Part shown: positions 47,512-55,456 of the stretch, one piece after another
How the letters are laid out: each line of letters begins with the position of its first letter
Numbering within the stretch: the stretch's first letter is position 1
Made by a program: the position numbers and the translations under genes
Source of the DNA: Verrucomicrobiota bacterium
Lineage (GTDB): Bacteria > Verrucomicrobiota > Verrucomicrobiia > Chthoniobacterales > UBA6821
Assembly: GCA_021413925.1 (NCBI GenBank)
Contig: JAIOPL010000002.1
Coordinates: forward strand, 73,655-137,654
Length of the DNA stretch: 64,000 nucleotides
Direction: 5' to 3'
Notes under the pieces: model-generated
Told to the model about the DNA's origin: nothing
Database searches by the model: none
The model's input: the letters and a program-made list of their open reading frames with translations, nothing else

Positions 47512-49008
47512 TCAGAGCTGCCCGCTCGCGTAGGCAAGGGTCGCCAAACTCGCGGCAATTGATTGGTCGCACTCAGCCTTCGTCGCCATCGCTTTAGCCA
47601 AAGAGGTGCGAGCCGAGAGGACGTCCTGAATGGATGTCCTGCCCAAGTCGAAACTGGCCAAGAGTGCATCATAAGAAGACTGGCTTGCCTTGAGGAGATC
47701 GTCCGCAGATTGCTTCCTCTCAATCGACGCCTTTGCCGTCGTGTAGGAGCGCCAGACTGTGGCAAGGGCCTCCTCTCGTGCTTGGAGGACAGCCTCGTTG
47801 GCCTCCCTCCACGATGAGGCCGCCTGCTTCACCTTGCTTCGGTTGAGACCGCCGTCGAAGAAGGGCCATTCGACATTCACCGATCCCCCGTAGTTTTGGA
47901 AACTCAACCCGACATCGTGAATTTCTCCCCCGTTGATCGTGGTGTTGAAATTTTGGTAACTTTGCACTCCCTTAATGGAGAATTGAGGGAGTGTACCTGC
48001 TTTCGTAGCGCGAAGGGATTGCTCGGCGGACTGAGCCTTGGCGACCTTGGCCAGTAAGTCTGGTTTCTGCTTCAAGGCTGCTTGCACAAATTGGTCAAGG
48101 GGTGCCTGAAGACGACTGTCGAGACGCGAGAAATCGTAGTTTGCAACCTGTAATCCGCATTCCGGTTCTGCACCGATCACCTGGATCAGATTCAGCCTGG
48201 CTACCTCCCAGTTGGAGCGGGCATTGACCAGATCAAAGGCAGCCTGTGCCTTGGCTTGTTTGGCTTGAAGCAAGATCGGTTCTGTCAGAAGGCCCTGATC
48301 ATACTTGGCTTGTGTGGAACCAAGAACATCTTCCGCCGACTTCGCGGAGACCTCGGCAGTCTCGATCAGTCGACGATCGGTCTCGAGCGTGTAGTAAGCC
48401 TTGGTGACTAGGAAAGTGATCTGCTGGTGCGTGGCGTTGAAGGAAAGATTGGCTGCAGTTTGGGTGCGCTTGGCGGCCTTTGTGTTTGCGATCCTCTGGC
48501 CGAAGTCAAAGAGGGTGTATCGAAGGTTCACCCCGGCGCTCAGGTTGCTGTAGTTACCACTGGCCTTATCGTTGAAGTTTACGGGTACCACGATACCGGA
48601 CTGACTTCTTGCTCCAGTGAGGTCCTGGCTCCAGTACCCTCCGCCGTAACTACTCGTCACTGTGAGGGTGGGATAAAACTGAGCCTCGGTCATGCCTGTG
48701 GAAGCAGCGGCTTGGACAGCAGTCTCCCAAGAGATTCTGGTCGAGGGGTTGTGACGCTGGGCCAGGTTCACCAGTTCAGGCAGAGTGTAGCTCTTCTTGG
48801 GATCGACGAAGCTGTAATCATGGAGCTTGGCCATGAGCTCCATCTGGCGAGTCATTTCCGCCGAGGAGGGAATGGGGGCCTGTTTGTCCTTGGATGCAGG
48901 AATGGAGACCGAGTCGCTGGAAGCTCTTGCCGATGTCAATGACATGGGATGAACCAGCAGGCACGTTAGGACTGCAAAAGATACGGAGAAACGTAAATAC
49001 TGCTTCAT
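47512..49008 (-). CDS. TolC-family outer-membrane efflux protein (MdtP-like)
   Basis: A 498-residue outer-membrane channel with a signal peptide to about residue 30 and the two repeated OEP halves (long helices NLAQRHNPSTRISWETAVQA, AKQAKAQAAFDLVNARSNWE, then ALKQKPDLLAKVAKAQSA, ASLAKAMATKAECDQS). It is divergent from a YtcA/MdtN/MdtO-like operon, so it likely forms the exit duct of that pump. Confidence 0.88.
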   Translation of the reverse strand: MKQYLRFSVSFAVLTCLLVHPMSLTSARASSDSVSIPASKDKQAPIPSSAEMTRQMELMAKLHDYSFVDPKKSYTLPELVNLAQRHNPSTRISWETAVQAAASTGMTEAQFYPTLTVTSSYGGGYWSQDLTGARSQSGIVVPVNFNDKASGNYSNLSAGVNLRYTLFDFGQRIANTKAAKRTQTAANLSFNATHQQITFLVTKAYYTLETDRRLIETAEVSAKSAEDVLGSTQAKYDQGLLTEPILLQAKQAKAQAAFDLVNARSNWEVARLNLIQVIGAEPECGLQVANYDFSRLDSRLQAPLDQFVQAALKQKPDLLAKVAKAQSAEQSLRATKAGTLPQFSIKGVQSYQNFNTTINGGEIHDVGLSFQNYGGSVNVEWPFFDGGLNRSKVKQAASSWREANEAVLQAREEALATVWRSYTTAKASIERKQSADDLLKASQSSYDALLASFDLGRTSIQDVLSARTSLAKAMATKAECDQSIAASLATLAYASGQL

Positions 49009-49097
49009 CAGTGGGGTAGGTAACGGTGACTGCGATTTCCTGTCGAGCCCCCATTTGCCTTGCTTCCGATTTCCCGCCGTCCCTAATGTTCGTGCCG

Positions 49098-49358
49098 ATG
49101 AAACGGCTTCTCCTTGCTACCGCCTCCGTAGGCGTGGCCGGCCTCCTCTCGGGATGTTCCTGTATTCAGGAAATTGGCGGGGCTTATTTTCCAGCCTGGC
49201 TTCTCTCGATTCTGATTGGTTGGGCGCTCTCCCTGATCTCTCGCTTCATCTTAATTAAGGTTGGCATCGACGGATGGATTCGTCCCCGATCAATCGGCTA
49301 CCCCTGTCTGGGGGTTTTCTTCACTTTGTTGATCTACCTGATCTTTTTCACCCACTGA
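49098..49358 (+). CDS. YtcA-like small membrane lipoprotein
   Basis: An 86-residue protein with lipobox LLSGC, then CSCIQEIGGAYFPAWLLSIL and two membrane helices ending LLIYLIFFTH. The pattern (Cys, then FPAWLL...IG, R.....I..., then a second helix) matches YtcA, a small protein encoded with MdtN in E. coli. It precedes the MdtN-like gene by five bases. The ATG at 49098 opens the signal peptide. Confidence 0.75.
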   Translation: MKRLLLATASVGVAGLLSGCSCIQEIGGAYFPAWLLSILIGWALSLISRFILIKVGIDGWIRPRSIGYPCLGVFFTLLIYLIFFTH

Positions 49359-49363
49359 ATGAA

Positions 49364-50443
49364 ATGACTACCGAAGAGCAAAAGAATCCCACCGGACTTG
49401 CTGAAAACCCAGCGGATCGCCATTCCAGCAAGGCCATCCTGGGGGCCGCGATTGGTTGGAGCTTCGTGATCCTGGCGATCTTAGCCTCGGTCATCACCTA
49501 CGCATGGAACTCCCGCAATCCCCGCTGCAATAACGGCGTGCTCGTGGCCGACATGATCGGGATCGCCCCACGGGTGTCGGGGCCAATCAAGGAACTCCCC
49601 ATCAAGGACAACCAGCTGGTTCACAAGGGGGACATTCTCTTTGAGATCAATCCCGCTCCCTACGAGATCGCCGTGCAGTCGTCAAAAGCCAACCTCGCCA
49701 TGGCCGAGGGCGCTCTGAAGAACGCCGGATTGCAGATCGCCGCGCAGGAGGATCAGGCGAAGGCGGCGCAGGCCTCGCTCGATCAGGCGCAGGCCAAACT
49801 GGCCACGGCCAAGGACAACTACGACCGCATCGCCCCGCTGCTCGCGAAGCACTATGCCAGCGCGCAGGACGTGAGCGATGCCAAGAACACGATGCAGTCT
49901 GCCCAAGCTGGAGTCGCCGCCTCGCAGGCGCAGTTGCTCTCGGCCCAATCCTCCGTGCTCAGCATCGCCGAGGCGCAGGCCAAGCGTGACGCCGCCGCCG
50001 CGAATCTCGCCCAGGCAGAATTGAACCTGAAGTATTGCACCGTGAAGGCCCCCTTCGATGCCCTGATCTCGCAGATGTCGATTTCCCGGGGAGCGTTTGC
50101 CTCCGAGGGGCAGCAGGTCTTCACGCTGATCGACATCCATTCCTGGTGGGTCTGCGAGCCGTACCGCGAGGGCCAGATCCAGAAGATGAAGACGGGCGAT
50201 CCCGCGACCGTAGAGTTAAAAACCGCCGCGGGGAAATTCTTCAAGGGAACGGTGGAGAGCATTGGATGGGGAGCCACCCCCCAGGCACTGCAGAAGAGCA
50301 TCCTTCCGGTCATCCCCCAGGCGCTGGATTGGGTCCAGTTGGAACAGCGCTTCCCGGTCAGGATCAAACTTGCCGATGACGTCCCGCCTGAGATCTTGCG
50401 CGTCGGAACCACGGCGACCGCAACGGTTCACACGGGTCGCTGA
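49364..50443 (+). CDS. HlyD-family periplasmic adaptor (MdtN-like)
   Basis: A 359-residue membrane-fusion protein with one N-terminal membrane helix (residues about 28-48), lipoyl halves (IAPRVSGPIKELPIKDNQLVHKGDILFEI and later LKYCTVKAPFDALI), an Ala/Gln-rich alpha-hairpin (95-210) that docks to the TolC-type channel, and a beta-barrel part. Starts with MTTEEQKNP. Forms a unit with the FUSC protein downstream and YtcA upstream. Confidence 0.9.
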   Translation: MTTEEQKNPTGLAENPADRHSSKAILGAAIGWSFVILAILASVITYAWNSRNPRCNNGVLVADMIGIAPRVSGPIKELPIKDNQLVHKGDILFEINPAPYEIAVQSSKANLAMAEGALKNAGLQIAAQEDQAKAAQASLDQAQAKLATAKDNYDRIAPLLAKHYASAQDVSDAKNTMQSAQAGVAASQAQLLSAQSSVLSIAEAQAKRDAAAANLAQAELNLKYCTVKAPFDALISQMSISRGAFASEGQQVFTLIDIHSWWVCEPYREGQIQKMKTGDPATVELKTAAGKFFKGTVESIGWGATPQALQKSILPVIPQALDWVQLEQRFPVRIKLADDVPPEILRVGTTATATVHTGR

Positions 50444-50448
50444 CTCGC

Positions 50449-52044
50449 ATGGGATCCCCATCCGGCACGATGCCCCAGCCGGGGAGGGGGGGCTTCACCC
50501 TCGCCGGTTTTTTCCGGCAAGTCCTGGAGGAGCTGAGGCCAACGCCTGATCGGTTAGGCGGGACGATGAGAATAGTCAGCGCCTGCCTTCTCATTTGGAT
50601 CGTTGTCCTGACATTCCGGAATCCCATGGCGGATCTGGCCGTTTTGATGGTCTTCGTCTTTCTCCAGAGAAACAAAATGATGACCCGTTATGTCGCCGTC
50701 CTTGCGATTGTTGCCCTGATCATTTCGTCCCTCTGGATTTTCGGGATCGCCTACCTCTCGTGGAATATCAACTGGCTCAGGGTTCTCCTCTGGGGGGGCA
50801 TGTTCTGGATCAACTTTTATTTCATGAGCAGGCTCCCGAAGGTGAACCTCATCTTCATGCTACCGATCATCTTCGCGGCGGTCTTCTGTTTCAGCTTCGA
50901 TCAGGATCCCAATCCCAATTATCTCATCAGCCAACTGGGATGGCTCTGGTGCGCCATAGGACTAACCATCATGGGATCGTTCCTGGTCGAGTATTTTTTC
51001 GGCGCACCCAGCGCTCTGGATCTGCTCAGGGCAGAAGTACGGAGGGGCCTCGACCGCATCGAGATCCATTGCCTGAAAAGAGCCGTGGGACAACTCTCCC
51101 CGCTCGAGCTCGGGGTGAACACGGGTGTTGCTTTGGATCAGGCCAAAATGATCCAGAAGTTCGGAGGCCTGACCCCTCTGCAGAGGGAAAATTGCACCCG
51201 GATCGTCTCGGCACTCGGTGAGATCGACCGGGTTGCCTTCGAGGGGGATCTCTCCGTTCCACCCAGTGCCTCCGATCGGGCTGATTGGCATCACGTTTCA
51301 AGGCACCTGGATTGGCTCAGGAAGCGTCTTTTGCAAGGGGAGGAGTGGCATCGCGCGCAAAATGCGGATGGTGAAATTCCCAACGCCCATTCCTTCGGTA
51401 ATGCACGACTGGCCGAAGCCATGAAGGAGTTGATGGATGCCGAGGCATGCCTCGATTCCAAGGGAGAGGGTCGCGGAGTTCCGTCAAAAAAAATGCCCGA
51501 GGAGCCTGCCCCGGTTGAAAGGAAAGATTTCACCGACGCGGAATTCGCCACCAGGGCGACTATTGCGACCATGGCCTGTTACATGTTTGCCAGCATGACC
51601 GACTGGAGCGGCATTCATACCTGCATGATCACCTGCGCGGTCTCAGCCATGAACAATGTCGATTCACAGGTCTTCAAGCAGCGCCTTCGCATCATCGGCG
51701 CCTCGATCGGAGGGATGATGGGATTCCTTGCCATGTTCCTGATCCCCCACATGGACAATCTCATGGGAGTCCTGCTCGTGATGGCTCTCGGAACCGGGAT
51801 CAGCGCCTGGGTCTGCATGGGGCGGGTGAAGTATTCCTACATCGGCGTGCAGATGGGGCTGGCCTTTGTGATGCTTGTCGCCCAAGACCCTCACGCCACC
51901 ACCGAGTTCACCGTGATCAGGGACCGTCTGGTCGGGATTTTGGTGGGCCTTTTCGCCATGCGCTACGCCTTCATCTGGTGGACGCCCAAATACATCCGGG
52001 GCGAAGAACCCAAGGTGCCCACAAACCGGCTTATTCCCATCTGA
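50449..52044 (+). CDS. FUSC-family inner-membrane pump protein (MdtO-like)
   Basis: A 531-residue protein with two clusters of membrane helices (residues 40-190 and 375-505) around a soluble middle, as in the fusaric-acid-resistance/MdtO/AaeB family. The second cluster includes RATIATMACYMFASMTDWSGIHT and RLRIIGASIGGMMGF, a family signature. With MdtN and a TolC protein it would export aromatic or toxic compounds. Substrate unknown. Confidence 0.88.
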   Translation: MGSPSGTMPQPGRGGFTLAGFFRQVLEELRPTPDRLGGTMRIVSACLLIWIVVLTFRNPMADLAVLMVFVFLQRNKMMTRYVAVLAIVALIISSLWIFGIAYLSWNINWLRVLLWGGMFWINFYFMSRLPKVNLIFMLPIIFAAVFCFSFDQDPNPNYLISQLGWLWCAIGLTIMGSFLVEYFFGAPSALDLLRAEVRRGLDRIEIHCLKRAVGQLSPLELGVNTGVALDQAKMIQKFGGLTPLQRENCTRIVSALGEIDRVAFEGDLSVPPSASDRADWHHVSRHLDWLRKRLLQGEEWHRAQNADGEIPNAHSFGNARLAEAMKELMDAEACLDSKGEGRGVPSKKMPEEPAPVERKDFTDAEFATRATIATMACYMFASMTDWSGIHTCMITCAVSAMNNVDSQVFKQRLRIIGASIGGMMGFLAMFLIPHMDNLMGVLLVMALGTGISAWVCMGRVKYSYIGVQMGLAFVMLVAQDPHATTEFTVIRDRLVGILVGLFAMRYAFIWWTPKYIRGEEPKVPTNRLIPI

Positions 52045-52094
52045 TGGAGTAGCTTCTCCCTTGCCTTGATGGTAACAAGAAATAGACTTCATTC

Positions 52095-52547
52095 ATGCTC
52101 GTAGGACTTGCAACCGACCATGGGGGATTTGAGCTCAAGGAAGAGCTGGTAGCCCAGCTTAAAGCTGCCGGGCATGAGGTTGTAGACTTCGGGGCCCATC
52201 AGCTTAGCCATGACGATGACTATCCCGACTACGTTGTTCCTCTGGCTCATGCTGTAGTGGCCGGTGAGGTGGAGCGCGGTATTGCGATCTGCGGCAGCGG
52301 GGTCGGAGCTTCTGTCTGTGCCAATAAGATCGAGGGAGTACATGCCTGCCTGATCCATGATCATTTCTCCGCCAAGCAGGGAGTCGAAGACGATCATATG
52401 AACATCCTCTGTATGGGCGGTCGTACCGTGGGCCCCTGCGTCGCCTGGGATCTCGTGGAGTCGTTTCTCAAAGCAGAGTACAGTCAGGAACCACGTCACT
52501 TGCGGCGTCTGGGCAAGGTGGCGCTGCTTGATTCTCGGAAGGCTTGA
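52095..52547 (+). CDS. rpiB: Ribose-5-phosphate isomerase B
   Basis: A 150-residue RpiB/LacAB-family enzyme interconverting ribose 5-phosphate and ribulose 5-phosphate. ATDHGGFELKEEL (residues 6-18) and GIAICGSGVGASVCANKIEG hold the active-site Cys and anion loop; DYPDYV and RTVG follow. It overlaps the next gene by four bases (TTGA). Confidence 0.92.
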   Translation: MLVGLATDHGGFELKEELVAQLKAAGHEVVDFGAHQLSHDDDYPDYVVPLAHAVVAGEVERGIAICGSGVGASVCANKIEGVHACLIHDHFSAKQGVEDDHMNILCMGGRTVGPCVAWDLVESFLKAEYSQEPRHLRRLGKVALLDSRKA

Positions 52548-53197
52548 ATCAGGTAGTTACAAAGACTGAGGAAGGCCCTGTTGGGAAATGGGTAGCCTGT
52601 CCCTATTGCGAGGCCCCCTGCCTGAAGAGAGAGCTTCTTCCGGGGCAGGAACTCTCCTGTGCGCGGTGCGATTCGACAGTCATGGTTCCCTTCGGAAAAC
52701 GGACCCTTCAGCCACCCCTGGCTCTCTCGATGACGGGGCTTTTTCTTCTCCTGCTTGCCAATACGACGCCGATCCTGACCTTTGAGGTCGTCGGGAGGTC
52801 GCAGGCCGACTACATGATCACGGGTGTGATTGAATTATGGAATCAGGGATATTTTCTGATCGCCTTGCTTGTTTGTTTCGCCGGGATCATTGCTCCGGCG
52901 CTTTATCTTTCCTCTGTCTTCTACATCTCGCTCGCTACTGTTTTCCGAATCAAGCTGCCCGGGCTGCGCAGGGTTTTTTCTCTTGGACGCGCTGTTAATC
53001 CTTGGAACCTCATCCCAGTCTATTCGATCGCGACGGTTGTTTCGGTGGTTAAGTTAAAGATGCTAGGAGAGGTGCATTGGGAACCGGGCGCGCGGTTTGT
53101 GCTGGCTGTGGCTGTCATGTCGATCCTCTGCCATCAGATCTCGGACAAGCAGATTGCCTTGGAACGTCTTGAGGAGATGGGTGTGGAGATCACATGA
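52544..53197 (+). CDS. PqiA-like membrane protein, first half
   Basis: A 217-residue protein. Zinc-ribbon-like CPYCEAPC and CARCDS (residues 19-43) precede four membrane helices, as in one half of PqiA (MLTPILT, LWNQGYF, RVFSLGRAVNPWNLIPVY). E. coli PqiA is one ~417-residue protein with two such halves; here they are separate genes. Start is TTG at 52544, inside the rpiB stop, because no ATG lies before the zinc ribbon. Confidence 0.85.
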   Translation: MNQVVTKTEEGPVGKWVACPYCEAPCLKRELLPGQELSCARCDSTVMVPFGKRTLQPPLALSMTGLFLLLLANTTPILTFEVVGRSQADYMITGVIELWNQGYFLIALLVCFAGIIAPALYLSSVFYISLATVFRIKLPGLRRVFSLGRAVNPWNLIPVYSIATVVSVVKLKMLGEVHWEPGARFVLAVAVMSILCHQISDKQIALERLEEMGVEIT

Positions 53198-53688
53198 TGA
53201 ACCTTTCAGACCAAACCCGCCTCAATCTCTCCCGAGCACTCGTTGTGACGGGTTTGATCCTCTATATTCCCTCCAACATCATGCCGGTGATGACGATGTC
53301 TCTTGTCGGCAAGGTGGATCCTTTGACAGTTATGGGAGGGGTTATTGAACTCTACGACTCCGGCCTTCCCTTGATTGCCGGGGTAGTTTTTCTGGCCAGT
53401 TTTGTCCTGCCCTTTGCGAAACTGGCGGCGTTGGCCTGGGTTCTCTTCCTGCATGGTTCACCATCCCTGAGGCGAGAACGGAGCAAAGTTTTTAAGATTG
53501 TTCACCGGATTGGAAGCTGGTCGATGATCGATATCTTTCTTCTAGCTGTCCTTGCCGCTGTGGGCCAGTTGGGGGCACTTGCCTCGGTTCGAGCCGAACC
53601 GGGATGCATTGTTTTTGCCATTGTGCTTCTATGCAGTCTTGTCGCCGCTGAAATTTACAAACCCCGCCTGATCTGGGAGGATGCGTAG
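53194..53688 (+). CDS. PqiA-like membrane protein, second half
   Basis: A 164-residue protein with four membrane helices: LYIPSNIMPVMTM, VIELYDSGLPLIAGVVF, IGSWSMIDIFLLAVL and ALASVRAEPG. No zinc ribbon. Its ATGA overlaps the stop of the first half, so the two are coupled. Likely works with the MCE protein downstream in lipid transport between membranes. Confidence 0.87.
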   Translation: MMNLSDQTRLNLSRALVVTGLILYIPSNIMPVMTMSLVGKVDPLTVMGGVIELYDSGLPLIAGVVFLASFVLPFAKLAALAWVLFLHGSPSLRRERSKVFKIVHRIGSWSMIDIFLLAVLAAVGQLGALASVRAEPGCIVFAIVLLCSLVAAEIYKPRLIWEDA

Positions 53689-53706
53689 TCCCAAATCATT
53701 GAACCC

Positions 53707-55296
53707 ATGAGCACTCCATCAAACCCACAGCAGGACCACGGGATTGTCGTGCCGAAGAAGCGCTTGCAAATCTCCTGGGTTTGGCTTTTTCCCGTTATGG
53801 CCGCATCGGCCGCAGGATACATGTTTGCTCATAACTGGCTCAGTCGCGGGCCCGAAATCCTGATTGAGTTCGCAAACGCCCCAGGGATACGTGCCGACAA
53901 GACGAAGTTGATTTACCGTGGGGTGGAGGCCGGCATCGTGGACAAGGTGGAACTTGATGCAAAACTGGAAAAGGTTAAGGTACACGTACGGTTGCAGAAA
54001 TTCGCAGAGGGTATCGCGCGCGAAGGATCTACTTTCTGGATCGATCAACCGGTAATCAGCCTGAGCGGTGCTTCCGGGATCGATTCTCTCATCAACGGAA
54101 ATTCCATCCAGGCATCGATGGGCACTGGCGCATTTTCCGCCCGCTTCACTGGGGCCGAAAATGCCCCGGTCGTCTCGCTGAACAAGATTCATGACCTGAT
54201 CAGGCTACGGGGGGCGATAGCTCCTTATCTAGAGGCGGGTTCGCAGGTCTACTTCCGCGGAGTTGTTGTGGGTGTTGTTAGGACAAAGGCTTTAGACGAT
54301 CACAACCAGCCCTATCTCGACGTCCTGATCGACGATCAGTACGAGGATCTCCTTCGGGGCAATGCGAGATTCTGGATTACGTCGCCAACAGATGTAAAAA
54401 TAGGGTCGGGTGTTTTTAAAATCAATTTTTCGGGACTTAAGACGCTGCTCTTCGGTGCCATCAATTTTGACTTTTTCGGAGATATTGGGAATCGGGTCAG
54501 CGCGGGAGCTGAGTTTCAGCTTTATGCCAATCCATCGGCAGCACGTGCCAACTCCGAACCAATCATTTTGGAATTTAACAACGCCCAAGGAATTCTGCCG
54601 GGTGAAACTCAGTTGCGCTACTTGGGAGTCCCTGTTGGAATTGTGGATAAGGTTGAACCCGCTGATGGCAAGGCGCTTGTGACTGCAAGATTGGTGCCGG
54701 GATACGAAAACCTCAGGAGTAGAGGATCGGTCTTCTCCGTGACTCGGCCTGTCATCTCACTTCAGAAAGTATCCGGCTTAGAAACTCTCGTGAGCGGCAT
54801 CTACATTGATTGTATCCCCGGGGCAAAGGGCCCTGCTGTGGATCGTTTCAAAGGAGTGACACAGGAGCAGGCAGCCCTCATCCAGCCGGGAGATCCCGGA
54901 TTCAGGGTTGTATTGAACTCTCCCTCTACGAAGATCGGCGTGGGTTCGGAAGTCCGCTACAGGGGAATATCCGTGGGAAGAGTCATCAAAAAAGCCCTTT
55001 CCCCAGATGGTCAGAACATCAGCCTGACACTCACGATTGATAATCAGTATGCTCCCTTGCTCCATGTGTACACCCGGTTCTGGGATTCCAGCGGAGTGAA
55101 TATCTCGGGTGGTCTGATTTCTCTCAATGTGCGTGCGCCGGCACTCGAGTCGAGCGCACTGACCTGCATCGATTTTGCAACTCCCGAGGGGGTGGCTATG
55201 GGGGATCCGGTGAAACCCGGCCATGTCTACACTCTCTTTAACTCTCCCAAGAAGGATTGGCTTCAATGGATGCCCGACATCCCTCTTACCAAATGA
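53707..55296 (+). CDS. MCE-domain protein (PqiB-like)
   Basis: A 529-residue inner-membrane-anchored protein. A membrane helix (residues 18-36) is followed by, by my reading, four MCE repeats, starting with EFANAPGIRADKTKLIYRGV (about 48), LEAGSQVYFRGVVVGVV (about 178), EFNNAQGILPGETQLRYLGV (about 288) and TKIGVGSEVRYRGISVGRV (about 408). The C-terminus ends near KKDWLQW, like PqiB/YebT. MCE proteins form hexameric tubes for lipid transport across the periplasm. PqiC is not encoded next to it. Confidence 0.9.
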   Translation: MSTPSNPQQDHGIVVPKKRLQISWVWLFPVMAASAAGYMFAHNWLSRGPEILIEFANAPGIRADKTKLIYRGVEAGIVDKVELDAKLEKVKVHVRLQKFAEGIAREGSTFWIDQPVISLSGASGIDSLINGNSIQASMGTGAFSARFTGAENAPVVSLNKIHDLIRLRGAIAPYLEAGSQVYFRGVVVGVVRTKALDDHNQPYLDVLIDDQYEDLLRGNARFWITSPTDVKIGSGVFKINFSGLKTLLFGAINFDFFGDIGNRVSAGAEFQLYANPSAARANSEPIILEFNNAQGILPGETQLRYLGVPVGIVDKVEPADGKALVTARLVPGYENLRSRGSVFSVTRPVISLQKVSGLETLVSGIYIDCIPGAKGPAVDRFKGVTQEQAALIQPGDPGFRVVLNSPSTKIGVGSEVRYRGISVGRVIKKALSPDGQNISLTLTIDNQYAPLLHVYTRFWDSSGVNISGGLISLNVRAPALESSALTCIDFATPEGVAMGDPVKPGHVYTLFNSPKKDWLQWMPDIPLTK

Positions 55297-55343
55297 TCAG
55301 CGACGATTTGCAAAGGCAGCTGCAGTGTGGCATCATCAGCACC

Positions 55344-55409
55344 ATGAATAGGGCCCATCCCATCACTTGCGCAGTCCGCGCTGGCGCTCTGCTTCTTCTT
55401 GCTCTCTAA
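55344..55409 (+). CDS. Leucine-rich leader peptide of leuA
   Basis: A 21-residue reading frame, MNRAHPITCAVRAGALLLLAL, with a run of four Leu codons (CTG CTT CTT CTT) near its end and a last CTC. It lies 48 bases before leuA and directly before a hairpin pair. This is the form of branched-chain amino acid attenuation leaders: low charged leucyl-tRNA stalls the ribosome and favours the antiterminator. Confidence 0.65.
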   Translation: MNRAHPITCAVRAGALLLLAL

Positions 55410-55414
55410 TTTTT

Positions 55415-55454
55415 CCGGAGCGGCCTGAGATCCGGTCGTTTCGGATCCTTTTTT
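55415..55454 (+). promoter_or_regulatory. Attenuator-like alternative hairpins before leuA
   Basis: Terminator: GATCCGG (55429-55435) pairs with TCGGATC (55441-55447), followed by C and TTTTTT. Alternative: CCGGA (55415-55419) pairs with TCCGG (55431-55435), using the same left arm. The leuA ATG is three bases after the T run, so folding could also block translation. Confidence 0.6.
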
Positions 55455-55456
55455 AC

